From DASUTB01 sp036374835 (lineage in GTDB: Bacteria > Actinomycetota > Actinomycetes > Jiangellales > Jiangellaceae): DNA of 64,000 nt. The stretch lies in the NCBI GenBank assembly GCA_036374835.1, contig DASUTB010000083.1:1-64000 (forward strand), written 5' to 3'. Position numbers and translations under genes: made by a program. Under the pieces are notes generated by a model, which was given only the letters and a program-made list of their open reading frames with translations, had not been told where the DNA came from and ran no database searches. Every line of letters starts with the position of its first letter. The stretch's first letter is position 1. Shown here piece by piece: positions 24,897 through 34,500 of the stretch.

Positions 24897-25876
24897 GCCT
24901 GCGGCTCGACGAGAGCTGGCTCTGGGACTTCTGGCTCGCTCGCGACGGATCGGACTTCCATCTTTTCTTCCTCAAGGCGCCGCGCTCGATCGAAGACCCC
25001 GAGCAGCGCCACTGGAACGTCTCCATCGGTCACGCCGTCTCGACCGACCTGACGCGTTGGGAGATGTTGCCGGACGCGCTGGCGCCCGCCGCCGAGCCGG
25101 CCTGGGACGATTACACGACGTGGACCGGGAGCATCATCCGGAGCAACGGCCAGTGGTGGATGTTCTACACCGGCACGAGCCGGAGCGAGGACGGCAAGGT
25201 TCAGCGCATCGGCGCAGCGCTGTCCGACGACCTCGTGACCTGGCGGCGGCACCGGGCGAACCCGCTGATCGAGTCGGATCCCCGCTGGTACGAGCAATAC
25301 GAACCCGCCTCATGGCCGGAGCTGGCCTGGCGTGACCCGTGGATCTTCGAAGACGACGCCGGGACGTTTCACACCTTGGTCACCGCGCGGGCGGCGTCCG
25401 GCCCGCCGGCAACGCGAGGCGTCATCGGGCACGCCGTGTCCACCGATCTGTCCTCGTGGACCGTTACCGAACCGATCACCACTCCCGGCCGGTTCGGGCA
25501 CTTGGAGATCCCGCAGGTCGAGCACATCGACGGCCGATGGCAGCTGATCTTCTCCGCTCCCCCTGCGCCGCAGGACGTCCAGCGCGAGCTCCCGGACACC
25601 GCAACGGCCGGCACGCACCTGCTCACCGCGCCGAAGCCGTTGGGGCCGTACGAGTGGTCGACGCATCGTCTGCTCGACAGCACCGATGGGGAGTCCACGT
25701 TCTACGGTGGCCGGCTCGTCGAAGACGGATCGGGGTGGCAGTTGCTCACCTGGGCCAGCCACGACGGCGACGGCTCGTTCGTCGGCGCGCTCGACGACCC
25801 GCAACCGGTGCGGATCACTCCCGACGGGCTGGAGGTACGGCGCGGAGGCCGAGCGCACCGCTCCTCGAGCACCTGA
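24893..25876 (+). CDS. Putative GH32/GH68-like beta-fructosidase, cytoplasmic
   Basis: A 327-aa five-bladed beta-propeller-type glycoside hydrolase without signal peptide. Motifs resemble clan GH-J: Asp12 in SWLWDFWLARDGSDFHLFFL (nucleophile position), W-R-D-P-W at 147-151 (RDP transition-state motif) and Glu205 in GHLEIPQVEHIDGRW (acid/base position). APRSIEDPEQRHWNVSIGHA is typical of a GH32/68-related actinobacterial group. It is coupled to the permease genes and should cleave the imported oligosaccharide. GH43 or GH130 relatives are the main alternative. Confidence 0.8.
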   Translation: MSLRLDESWLWDFWLARDGSDFHLFFLKAPRSIEDPEQRHWNVSIGHAVSTDLTRWEMLPDALAPAAEPAWDDYTTWTGSIIRSNGQWWMFYTGTSRSEDGKVQRIGAALSDDLVTWRRHRANPLIESDPRWYEQYEPASWPELAWRDPWIFEDDAGTFHTLVTARAASGPPATRGVIGHAVSTDLSSWTVTEPITTPGRFGHLEIPQVEHIDGRWQLIFSAPPAPQDVQRELPDTATAGTHLLTAPKPLGPYEWSTHRLLDSTDGESTFYGGRLVEDGSGWQLLTWASHDGDGSFVGALDDPQPVRITPDGLEVRRGGRAHRSSST

Positions 25877-25910
25877 ATGTGACCACGGTAGCGAGCGCCA
25901 GCTCGGTAGG

Positions 25911-25977
25911 GCCCCGTCCCCTGGAGCACAGCCGGCGGCTGAGCTGTGGTCGAACGCGCCACTCCGGGGGACGGGGC
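25911..25977. terminator. Long inverted repeat after glycosidase gene
   Basis: GCCCCGTCCCC (25911-25921) pairs with GGGGACGGGGC (25967-25977). A nested GGAG/CTCC and an inner ACAGC/GCTGT stem give a branched or cruciform structure. It lies between convergent genes and is a likely bidirectional terminator. Confidence 0.55.
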
Positions 25978-25998
25978 GGTGCGAGTCTTACCCGAGTC

Positions 25999-26274
25999 TT
26001 ACGGGCAGGCGGTCGCCTGGAAGATCCCGGTCGGTAATCCCGTCTGCACATGCGCTTGGTGGGCCGTGCCGGCGATGATCATCTCGAATCCCGCATTGCC
26101 CCCGGCCGGCAGCACAAAGTGGCAGTGCGGGCCAGGAGCGCTCGCGCCGCGGTCGGCGTTCGCCACGTTCCCGAGGTCGGCGGGTTGGGTGTCGGCGTGT
26201 GCCACGCCGGCACCCAACGAGAGCACCAATGCCGTGGCAGCCACACCGGATGCGGCGACGACTCGCTTGATCAT
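25999..26274 (-). CDS. Small secreted protein, unknown function
   Basis: A 91-aa product. A signal peptide MIKRVVAASGVAATALVLSL GAGVAHA precedes a mature part of about 64 aa with two Cys (HCHF and TACP at the C-terminus), probably a disulphide. GGGAGGAG precedes the ATG at 26274. I do not recognise the family. It is convergent with the GH32/68-like operon and separated from the LacI gene by about 220 bp. Confidence 0.7.
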   Translation of the reverse strand: MIKRVVAASGVAATALVLSLGAGVAHADTQPADLGNVANADRGASAPGPHCHFVLPAGGNAGFEMIIAGTAHQAHVQTGLPTGIFQATACP

Positions 26275-26490
26275 TTCGAACTCCTCCCTAGTGGGCCGTG
26301 GCCGCCCGGAGGCCGGTGCGCACGTACTCGGCGCGGTCTGGCCCCAGGCGACGTTCTCGCTGTTAGTACGGCTCTGGTGTTGGATGGGTTCACCGGATTC
26401 GCGGTTGTGGCCGCAACCGTCCTGGCCTTCGTGGCGACGGCCGCGCTGATGCATCCAGCACAGGACGGCCGCTACCGATCCGGGTGGTCG

Positions 26491-27513
26491 TCAGGCCGAG
26501 AGCCGGGTCTTGGACTGAACCGGCGCCGTCGAGCCGCGGACCACGAGTTCTGGCGCGAACAGGAACTCGGTCTGCGGTGCGCTGGAGCGGCCGACCTCGC
26601 TGATGAGCGACTCCACCGCCGCTTTGCCCATCGCCGCCACCGGCTGCCGGACGGTGGTCAGCGGCGGATCGGTGAAAGCGATGAGAACGGAGTCGTCAGA
26701 CCCGACCACCGATACGTCGCTCGGCACCGACAGGCCGCACGCCCGCACGGCGCGGATCGCGCCGAGCGCCATAAGATCGGATCCGCAGATGATCCCCGTG
26801 CAGTCCAGATCGAGCAGCGATCGAGCAGAGGCCCCACCGCCCTCGACGGTGTAGAACGACGACGAGATCGGCGGATCGTCGTCGTCGAGCAGGGCCGCCA
26901 TCGATCGCCGGAACCCTTCGATCTTCCGCTGGGTCGGCATGTACCGATCTTGGCCGATGGCCAGGCCGATGCGCTTGTGACCGAGCGACACCAGGTGTGC
27001 GGCGGCCAACTCGACCGCGTTGGCGTGGTCGTTCGAGATGAACGGAACGTCGAGGCCCTCGATATAGCCGTTGATGAGAACCATCGGAATGCCGCGCTTG
27101 CGCAACTCGTGGTAGCGGCCATGATCGGCCTGGGTGTCGGCGTGCCGGCCCGACACGAAGATGATGCCCGCCACGTCACGGTCGAGCAGCATCTCGACGT
27201 ACTCGTCCTCCGGAACACCACCGGGGGTCTGCGTGCACAAGACCGGGGTGAACGAGTGCTGCGCCAGCATGGTCTCGATGACCTGGGCGAATGCCGGGAA
27301 GATCGGGTTCTCCAGCTCGGGGACGATCAAGCCGACGAGCCCTGCGCTGCGCGAGCGCAGCCGGCTGGGCCGCTCGTAGCCCAGCACATCCATCGCGGTG
27401 AGGACGGCTTGGCGAGTCTCGGCGGAGACACCGGACTTGGCATTGAGAACCCGGCTGACCGTCGCTTCGCTGACGCCGGCATGAGCCGCGACGTCCGACA
27501 TTCGCACGTTCAT
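26491..27513 (-). CDS. LacI family regulator, maltose-regulator type (paralogue 1)
   Basis: A 340-aa LacI/GalR regulator. HTH/hinge: VRMSDVAAHAGVSEATVSRV, LNAKSGVSAETRQAVLTAMD, VLGYERPSRLRSRSAGLVGL. The sensor domain includes PELENPIFPAFAQVIETMLA, LVSLGHKRIGLAIGQDRY and VVGSDDSVLIAFTDPPLTTV. It is closely similar along its whole length to the LacI protein encoded at 35200-36219. It lies just downstream of an alpha-glucosidase gene on the same strand with a GTTGC/GCAA-type repeat in the gap, and is probably a MalR-like repressor of the starch/maltodextrin genes. Confidence 0.92.
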   Translation of the reverse strand: MNVRMSDVAAHAGVSEATVSRVLNAKSGVSAETRQAVLTAMDVLGYERPSRLRSRSAGLVGLIVPELENPIFPAFAQVIETMLAQHSFTPVLCTQTPGGVPEDEYVEMLLDRDVAGIIFVSGRHADTQADHGRYHELRKRGIPMVLINGYIEGLDVPFISNDHANAVELAAAHLVSLGHKRIGLAIGQDRYMPTQRKIEGFRRSMAALLDDDDPPISSSFYTVEGGGASARSLLDLDCTGIICGSDLMALGAIRAVRACGLSVPSDVSVVGSDDSVLIAFTDPPLTTVRQPVAAMGKAAVESLISEVGRSSAPQTEFLFAPELVVRGSTAPVQSKTRLSA

Positions 27514-27565
27514 GCCGACAAGCTATCGCACCGCCTGCGACGCGAAGTGAAACTACCGGTCGCCA

Positions 27566-27586
27566 GTTGCGCAAAGCTCTGGCAAC
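27566..27586. promoter_or_regulatory. GTTGC/GCAA-type repeat between alpha-glucosidase and malR-like gene
   Basis: GTTGCGCAA (27566-27574) followed by GGCAAC (27581-27586), in the gap upstream of the LacI paralogue 1 start. The half-sites match those in the other maltodextrin promoters of this window (TGCAA/GTTGC), suggesting a common LacI-family operator. Confidence 0.5.
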
Positions 27587-29215
27587 TTACACTCCCGGCG
27601 CCGGTTCCCACCACGCGGCGGTGTCGGGCGCGAGCACAACCTCAGTACCGTCCCCGTCGACCGGTCCGCTCGCGATGAGCAACCGGCCGGGCTCGGCGAT
27701 CCGTACGCCGTGCTCGGCGAAGTTCACGACGCATACCAGCTCGCCGGCGGCATCGCCGCGACTGAAGGCCAGCGAGCCCGGCGGGCTGGGCAACCACCGA
27801 AGTGGCCCGTCACCCAGCGCCGGATGTTCGCGCCGGATCGCGAGCGCGTGTCGATACAGCGTGAGCATCGAGTCGGGGTCGCCACTCTGGCGCCGCACGG
27901 TCACGTCACGCCAGCGCGCCGGCATAGGCAACCAGCTCTTCTCCCCTTCGGAGAATCCGAACGGCGGCCGGTCGCCTTCCCAGGGAATGGGCACCCGGCA
28001 GCCGTCCCGGCCGGCTTCCGGACCGCGCCCACGCTGCGGGTCGACGAGAGCCTCCGCAGGGAGATCACGCACCTCGTCCAGGCCGAGCTCCTCGCCCTGG
28101 TACACGTACGCCGACCCGGGCAGCGCCAGCATCAGAAGCGCCGCGGCCCGAGCTCGGCGATATCCGGTCGCACCGCCGCCGTAGCGGGTGATGTGACGCA
28201 CGACGTCGTGGTTCGACAACACCCACGTCGGGGGCGCGCCCACCTGCGCCGCCGCATCGAGCGTCGACATGATCACATCGCGTTTCGCCGTCGGGTCCCA
28301 ATCCGCGGCGAGGTAGTGGAAGTTGAACGCCTGATGCAGCTCGTCGGCGCGGGTGTAGTCGGCGAGCCGTCCCGTTGTATGCGCCCATGCCTCAGCCACC
28401 GCGACGCGGTCGCCGTACTCGTCCAGGAGCCGGCGCCACGACCGGTGGAGCTCGTGAACACCGTCCTGGTCGAAGTACGGCAGCACTTCGATTCCGATCA
28501 TCGACGCCTGGCCGGCGCGGCCGACATCGGGAAGTCCGGACGCCTTGACCATGCCGTGCGCGACGTCGATTCGGAAACCGTCCACGCCGAGCTCGAGCCA
28601 GAATCGGAAGATATCCTCGAACTCCGCACGAACCTCCGGGTTGTCCCAGTTGAGATCGGGCTGTTCGGGCGCGAAGAGGTGGAGATACCACTGCCCGTCC
28701 GGGACGCGGGTCCACGCCGGCCCGCCGAACACCGACTCCCAGTCGTTCGGGGGAAGCTCTCCGCCGGCGCCCCGGCCGTCCCGGAAGACGTACCGATCCC
28801 GCTCGGCCGAGCCGAGGCCGGTCGCCAGCGCCTCGATGAACCACGGGTGCCGATCGGAGGTGTGGTTCGGCACGATGTCAAAGATGATCTTCAGGCCGTG
28901 ATCGTGCGTGGCATCGATAAGGGCACGGGCGTCGTCGAGGTCGCCGAAGATCGGGTCGACGTCGCGGTAGTCGGCGACGTCGTAGCCGAAATCGGCCATC
29001 GGCGAGGTGTAGAAGGGCGTGATCCACAACGCGTCGACGCCGAGCTCGCTCAGATAGGGCAGCCGGCTGCGAATGCCGGGCAGATCTCCGATGCCATCGC
29101 CGTCGCTGTCCGCGAAGCTGCGCACGTAGACCTGGTAGATCACCGCATCGCGCCACCACGCAGTGGCGGCCCCGCCACCGGCGGGCACGGTGCCGACGGC
29201 CGTGTTCTTCTGCAT
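27587..29215 (-). CDS. aglA: Alpha-glucosidase (GH13, oligo-1,6-/maltose-hydrolysing type)
   Basis: A 542-aa cytoplasmic GH13 enzyme that hydrolyses imported malto-oligosaccharides. The conserved regions are FDIVPNHTSDRHPWF (region I), DGFRIDVAHGMVKASG with nucleophile Asp217 (region II), AVAEAWAHTTGRL with acid/base Glu275 (region III) and VLSNHDVVRHITRYGG with Asp337 (region IV). WWRDAVIYQVYVRSFADSDG DGIGDL is the typical start of the subfamily. ATG 29215 follows GAGGAC; a GTG at 29242 would extend it. It is divergent from the amylopullulanase and probably repressed through the TGCAA repeats between them. The gene symbol is assigned by function and context. Confidence 0.92.
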   Translation of the reverse strand: MQKNTAVGTVPAGGGAATAWWRDAVIYQVYVRSFADSDGDGIGDLPGIRSRLPYLSELGVDALWITPFYTSPMADFGYDVADYRDVDPIFGDLDDARALIDATHDHGLKIIFDIVPNHTSDRHPWFIEALATGLGSAERDRYVFRDGRGAGGELPPNDWESVFGGPAWTRVPDGQWYLHLFAPEQPDLNWDNPEVRAEFEDIFRFWLELGVDGFRIDVAHGMVKASGLPDVGRAGQASMIGIEVLPYFDQDGVHELHRSWRRLLDEYGDRVAVAEAWAHTTGRLADYTRADELHQAFNFHYLAADWDPTAKRDVIMSTLDAAAQVGAPPTWVLSNHDVVRHITRYGGGATGYRRARAAALLMLALPGSAYVYQGEELGLDEVRDLPAEALVDPQRGRGPEAGRDGCRVPIPWEGDRPPFGFSEGEKSWLPMPARWRDVTVRRQSGDPDSMLTLYRHALAIRREHPALGDGPLRWLPSPPGSLAFSRGDAAGELVCVVNFAEHGVRIAEPGRLLIASGPVDGDGTEVVLAPDTAAWWEPAPGV

Positions 29216-29298
29216 AAGACATGTCCTCGCTGTAGAGCTCACCCGGGCACAACTCGGGTACCGGTCAATGGTCGCCGGCCGGTCGAGCGGTCACTAAG

Positions 29299-29362
29299 AC
29301 GCTAGCAACGCCCACTGCAAGAGTGCAAAGAATGATGTGAAAGTTGCTGCAACCTCTTGTAA
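29299..29362. promoter_or_regulatory. Divergent promoter/operator region of alpha-glucosidase and amylopullulanase
   Basis: Repeats: TGCAA at 29316-29320 and 29324-29328, and the inverted repeat GTTGC-T-GCAAC at 29343-29353. Candidate plus promoter: TTGTAA (29357-29362), 17 bp, then TAGCGT. Candidate minus promoter: TTGCAC (complement of 29323-29328), 18 bp, then TAGCGT (complement of 29299-29304). The TGCAA motifs overlap or abut the -35 boxes, as expected for LacI-type repression; TGCAA-type repeats are reported for MalR/Reg1 of Streptomyces. Confidence 0.5.
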
Positions 29363-29422
29363 GACACCTTGAACAGGATTAGCGTCGCGAACGTCGAGTC
29401 AGTCCCGATCTAGGAGACGCCG

Positions 29423-31561
29423 ATGTCCCCGATCCTGATCCGTCGTTTCCGCATCGCGGTACCCGCCATCGCCGTGCCACTCGTCGCAGCGAGCATGGTG
29501 GCAGTGCCCGCCGCGGCCGATCACACGCCGGCACCCACCCAGGTGACGCTGGTCGGCAGCCTCCAGGATGAGCTCGGCTGCGCCGGAGACTGGGATCCCG
29601 CGTGCGAAGCCACCGCACTGGAGCCGACCGGCGCAGGCAGCGTTTTCACCGCGGAGTTCGACGTCCCCGCCGGCTCGTACGCCTACAAGGTGGCCATCGG
29701 CGGCTCGTGGGACGAGAACTATGGCGCGGGCGGCGAGCCCGGCGGCGCCGACATTCCGCTGGTGCTCCTCGAGGACGCGCGGCTGCTGGTGTCGTACGAC
29801 CACGCCACCCACCGCATCGCCGTCGCGCCCGCCGAACAGCAACCGGGGCTGACCGACGAGGATCGCGAGCTTGCCGGCACCAGCCTCCGCGAGGCACTGA
29901 CCCGCGAGAACTTCTACTTCGTCATGACCGACCGGTTCGAGAACGGCGATCCGGCCAACGACACCGGCGGCTACGACGTTCCGCCGGAGACCCCGGCCGG
30001 CGACGAGCGCCTGGTGCACGGGTTCGACCCCACGGACAAAGGCTTCTATCACGGCGGCGACGTCGCCGGCCTCATCGATCGGCTCGACTACATCGCGGGG
30101 CTCGGCACGACGGCCATCTGGCTCACGCCGTCGTTCAAGAACCGTCCCGTCCAAGGCTCCGGCGACGATGTCAGCGCCGGCTATCACGGGTACTGGATCA
30201 CCGACTTCACGCAGATCGATCCACATCTCGGCACCAACGAGGAACTCGAAGAGCTCATCGAGCAGGCGCACGTGCGCGGCATCAAGGTCTTCTTCGACAT
30301 CATCACCAACCACACCGCCGACGTCATCGACTACGCGGAGGGCGAGTACACCTACATCACCAAGAGCGACGAGCCGTACCGCGACGCGGACGGGCAGCCG
30401 TTCGACGACCGCGACTACGCGGCCGGCGACACGTTCCCCGAACTCGATCCCGCTACCTCGTTCCCGTACACGCCGATCTTCAACTCCCCCGAGGACGAGA
30501 CCGTCAAAGTGCCTGCCTGGCTCAACGACCCGACGCACTATCACAACCGGGGCAATGCGGCCTTCGACGGCAGCGAGGGCGACGAGTACGGCGACTTCGT
30601 GGGCTTGGACGACCTGTTCACCGAGAAGCCGGAGGTGCGGGACGGTCTGATCGACATCTACCGCTTCTGGGCCGGGTTCGGCATCGACGGCTTCCGGATC
30701 GACACCGTGAAGCACGTCAACGTCGAGTTCTGGCAGCAGTTCGTCCCGGCCATCGAGCAGGCCGCGCACGACGCGGGCAAGGACGAGTTCTTCATGTTCG
30801 GCGAGGTGTTCGACTCCAGCCCCGAGGCGATGTCGCGCTACACAACCGAGGCCGGGCTACCGGCCACGGCCGATTTCGGGTTCCAGGCGCGCGCCGCCGG
30901 GTTCGCGACCGGACGGCCGACCACCGACCTGCGTGATTTCTTCGCGCTCGACGACTACTACACCAGCGACGTCGGCAACGCCTACTCGCTGCCGACATTC
31001 CTCGGCAACCACGACATGGGGCGGATCGGCATGTTCATCGGCAACTCGGGCGCCACCGGCGACGAGGTGCTCGAGCGCGACCGGCTGGCCCACTCGCTCA
31101 TGTATCTGTCCCGTGGCCAGCCCGTGATCTACTACGGCGACGAGCAGGGCTTCACCGGCGACGGCGGCGACAAGGACGCGCGCGAGGACATGTTCGCCAG
31201 CCAGGTCGCGTCCTACAACGACAACGAGCTGATCGGCACCGATGCCACGACGGCCGAAGCCAACTTCGACCCGCAGCACCCGATGTACCGGCACATCGTC
31301 GACCTCGCGGCGCTGCGTGCGGCCCATCCGGCGCTGGCCGACGGCGCGCAGATCCACCGCTACGGCAGCAGTGCGGCGGGCGTCTACGCGTTCAGCCGGA
31401 TGACGCCGACGAGCAGGTCGAATACCTCGTGGCGGTCAACAACGACACCGAACCGCGCACGGCAACGTTCGAGACGGAGAACCGGCTCACCACGCTCGAC
31501 GGTGTCTGGCCCGACGGCATCGACAGCGTGCGCACGGACAAGGAGGCGCGGGTCACGGTGA
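29423..31561 (+). CDS. Secreted amylopullulanase, N-terminal part (alpha-amylase domain), frameshifted
   Basis: The first 659 codons (to 31399) are the N-terminal third of a giant starch-degrading enzyme. Signal peptide 1-32; X25 (SusE/PulA-type) starch-binding module about 38-118 (VTLVGSLQDELGCAGDWDPA, SWDENYGAGGEPGGADIPLV). The GH13 domain covers about 155-640 with FFDIITNHT, Asp427 in DGFRIDTVKH, Glu461 in FMFGEVFD and Asp531 in FLGNHDMGR. After YAFSR the frame becomes low-complexity up to a stop at 31561, while the natural continuation lies one base out of frame. If read as is, a 712-aa amylase with intact catalytic residues would still be made. Confidence 0.85.
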   Translation: MSPILIRRFRIAVPAIAVPLVAASMVAVPAAADHTPAPTQVTLVGSLQDELGCAGDWDPACEATALEPTGAGSVFTAEFDVPAGSYAYKVAIGGSWDENYGAGGEPGGADIPLVLLEDARLLVSYDHATHRIAVAPAEQQPGLTDEDRELAGTSLREALTRENFYFVMTDRFENGDPANDTGGYDVPPETPAGDERLVHGFDPTDKGFYHGGDVAGLIDRLDYIAGLGTTAIWLTPSFKNRPVQGSGDDVSAGYHGYWITDFTQIDPHLGTNEELEELIEQAHVRGIKVFFDIITNHTADVIDYAEGEYTYITKSDEPYRDADGQPFDDRDYAAGDTFPELDPATSFPYTPIFNSPEDETVKVPAWLNDPTHYHNRGNAAFDGSEGDEYGDFVGLDDLFTEKPEVRDGLIDIYRFWAGFGIDGFRIDTVKHVNVEFWQQFVPAIEQAAHDAGKDEFFMFGEVFDSSPEAMSRYTTEAGLPATADFGFQARAAGFATGRPTTDLRDFFALDDYYTSDVGNAYSLPTFLGNHDMGRIGMFIGNSGATGDEVLERDRLAHSLMYLSRGQPVIYYGDEQGFTGDGGDKDAREDMFASQVASYNDNELIGTDATTAEANFDPQHPMYRHIVDLAALRAAHPALADGAQIHRYGSSAAGVYAFSRMTPTSRSNTSWRSTTTPNRARQRSRRRTGSPRSTVSGPTASTACARTRRRGSR

Positions 31562-34500
31562 CCGTGCCGCCACTGTCGGCGCAGGTGTGGAAGGCGCCGT
31601 CGAAGCTGAGCCAGGTGAAACACGCGCCGGCGATGTTCTTCAACGCGCCCGGGCCGGGCGGCACCGTCGGCGGCCGGGCCGACGTCGGCGTTTCGGTGCC
31701 CGACGGCGGGTTCAACCAGGTGACGCTGGCCTGGCGGCCGGTCGGCGGGGACGACTGGACGGCCATCGGAACCGACGACAACGCGCCCTACCGGGTCTTC
31801 CACGACGTGTCGGGCTTCGAGCGTGGCACCTTGCTGGAGTACCGCGCCGTGCTGGCCGACCACTCCGGAAATCTCTCGGTCGCGGGTACTTACGCCGTCG
31901 TCGGCGACCCCGCCGATTCGGGGTCCGAGCCCGATCCGGGTGGTGGGCCGGTCACCCAGCCGTCTGCCGTTTCAATTCCCGGTGACCTCAACCCGGCGAT
32001 GGGTTGCCCGGGTGTGTGGCAGCCGGACTGCGATCAGGCGCAGTTGACCCTCGACCCGGCCGACGACGTCTGGAAGGGCACCTACGCATTGCCGGCCGGC
32101 GACTGGGAGTACAAGGTCGCGATCGACAAGTCGTGGGCGGAGAACTACGGGGCCGGCGCTGTACGGGACGGCGCGAACATCCCGCTCGCCCTCGATGCGG
32201 ATACCGACGTCACCTTCTATTACGACCATGGCTCGCACTGGGTCACCAGCGACGCTCAGGATCCGATCGTCACCGCGCCCGGCTCGTTCCAGGACGAGCT
32301 CGGCTGCCCGGGCGACTGGGATCCGTCCTGCATGCGGTCATGGCTGAAGGATCCCGACGCTGACGGCACGTACACGTTCTCGACCACCCAGATCCCGGCC
32401 GGGGACTACGAGGTCAAGGTGACGCACGGGCTCAGCTGGGACGAGAACTACGGTGCGGGTGGCTCGCCGGGCGGCGCGAACATCGCCTTCACCGTGCCGA
32501 GTGGCGCCCGCACGTCGTTCAGCTACGACATCGAGTCGCACGTCCTGACCGTCACGACGGGTGAGTCCGCCGCTCCGCCCGACCTGACGCAGGCGCGTGC
32601 GCACTGGCTCGAGCGCGACCTCATCGCCTGGGATCTGCCGGCGGCCGCCGAACACTGGAGCTTCCGGCTCTACCACGCTCCGGAGGGCGGGCTGGCCGTG
32701 GACGCCGAAGCGGTGACCGGCGGCTCGTCGATGCCACTGACCTTCGACGGCGCCCTGCCGGACGACGTGGCGGAGCAGTATCCGCATCTGGCGTCGTACG
32801 ACGCGTTGCGCCTGAACGAGAAGGACGCCAAGAACGTCGAGGACCTGTTGACCGGACAGGTTGCGGTGGCCGCCTTCGACGACCTCGGCCGGCTGGTGGA
32901 TGCCACGTCGCTGCAGATTCCCGGCGTGCTCGACGACGTCTACCGCGGTGCGCTCGACGCCGACCTGGGCGTGACGTGGAACGGCAACGCGCCGGCCGTG
33001 GCCGTCTGGGCGCCTACGGCGAAGGACGTGACGCTGTTGCTCGACGACGGCGAGCGGATCGCCACGAAGCGTGGCGGGGACGGCGTCTGGCGTGCGTCCG
33101 GGCCGCCGAGCTGGGTCGGTCGCAGCTATCGGTTCGAGGTGGAGGTGTACGTCCCGTCGACCGGCGCGGTGGAGACCAACGTGGCGACCGACCCGTACAG
33201 TCTCGCGCTGACCGCCGACTCCGAGCGGTCGCTGATCGTTGACCTGGACGATCCCGAGCTGGCCCCGGACGGCTGGGAGACGCTGGACAAGCCCGAGCTC
33301 GCGCAGCCCGAGGATTCGACGATTTACGAGCTGCATGTGCGCGACTTCTCCATCACCGACGCATCGGTGCCGGCCGACCTGCGCGGGACCTACCTGGCCT
33401 TCACCGACGACGACAGTGCGGGCATGCGGCACCTGAGCGAGCTCGCCGACGCCGGTATGAACACGCTGCACCTGTTGCCGGTGTTCGACATCGCGACGGT
33501 CCCGGAGCGGCGTGCGGACCAGGCGGAGCCGCCCTGCGACCTGCCGGCTCTGACGGCCGCCGACCCCGCCGGCACCGAGCAGCAGGCCTGCATCGACGAG
33601 GTACGCGACCAGGACGGGTTCAACTGGGGATACGACCCGTGGCACTACACCGTGCCCGAAGGGTCCTACGCCACCGATCCGGACGGACCCGGCCGCACCG
33701 AGGAGTTCCGGGAGATGGTGGCCGCGATCAACGATGCCGGTCTTCGGGTGGTCATGGACGTGGTCTACAACCACACGACGGCCGCCGGTCAGGAAGCCAA
33801 ATCGGTGCTCGACCGGATCGTGCCCGGCTACTACCACCGGTTGTCGCCGACCGGCGAGCTCGAGACGTCGACGTGCTGCGCGAACACCGCCACCGAGCAC
33901 GCGATGATGGAGAAGCTCACGATCGACTCGGTGCTGACCTGGGCACGCGACTACAAGGTCGACGGATTCCGGTTCGACCTGATGGGCCATCACAGCCGGT
34001 CGACGATGGAGAAGATCCGCGCCGCCCTCGATGACCTGACGGTCGCCGACGACGGCGTCGACGGCGAGTCCGTCTACGTGTACGGCGAGGGCTGGAACTT
34101 CGGCGAGGTCGCGAACAACGCCCGGTTCCGGCAGGCCAGCCAGCTGGAATTGTACGGCGCCGGCATCGGCACGTTCAGCGATCGGTTGCGCGACGCGGTG
34201 CGCGGCGGCGGTCCGTTCGACGACGATCCACGCATCCAGGGATTCGCGTCCGGCCTGTTCACCGAGCCGAACGAGTCACCGGCCAACGGCTCCCCGGACG
34301 CGCAGCGCGACCGGATGCTGCTCTACCACGACCAGATCAAGGTGGGACTGGCCGGAAACCTGCGCGACTACACGTTCGTCGACCGCACGGGGGCGACGGT
34401 GACCGGCGCCGACGTTGACTACAACGACTCCCCGGCGGGCTATGCGGCCGACCCCGAGGAGACGATCACGTATGTCGACGCGCACGACAACGAGACGCTG

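Noticed and set aside
29000..31000. CRISPR array or other tandem-repeat system in the window
   Set aside because: No regularly spaced direct repeats were seen anywhere; the repeats found are operators, hairpins and protein-domain repeats.
32338..33993. Very long minus-strand open frame opposite the pullulanase
   Set aside because: The pullulanase frame shows all GH13 motifs; the antisense product is Arg/Val-rich and motif-free, as expected in GC-rich coding DNA.
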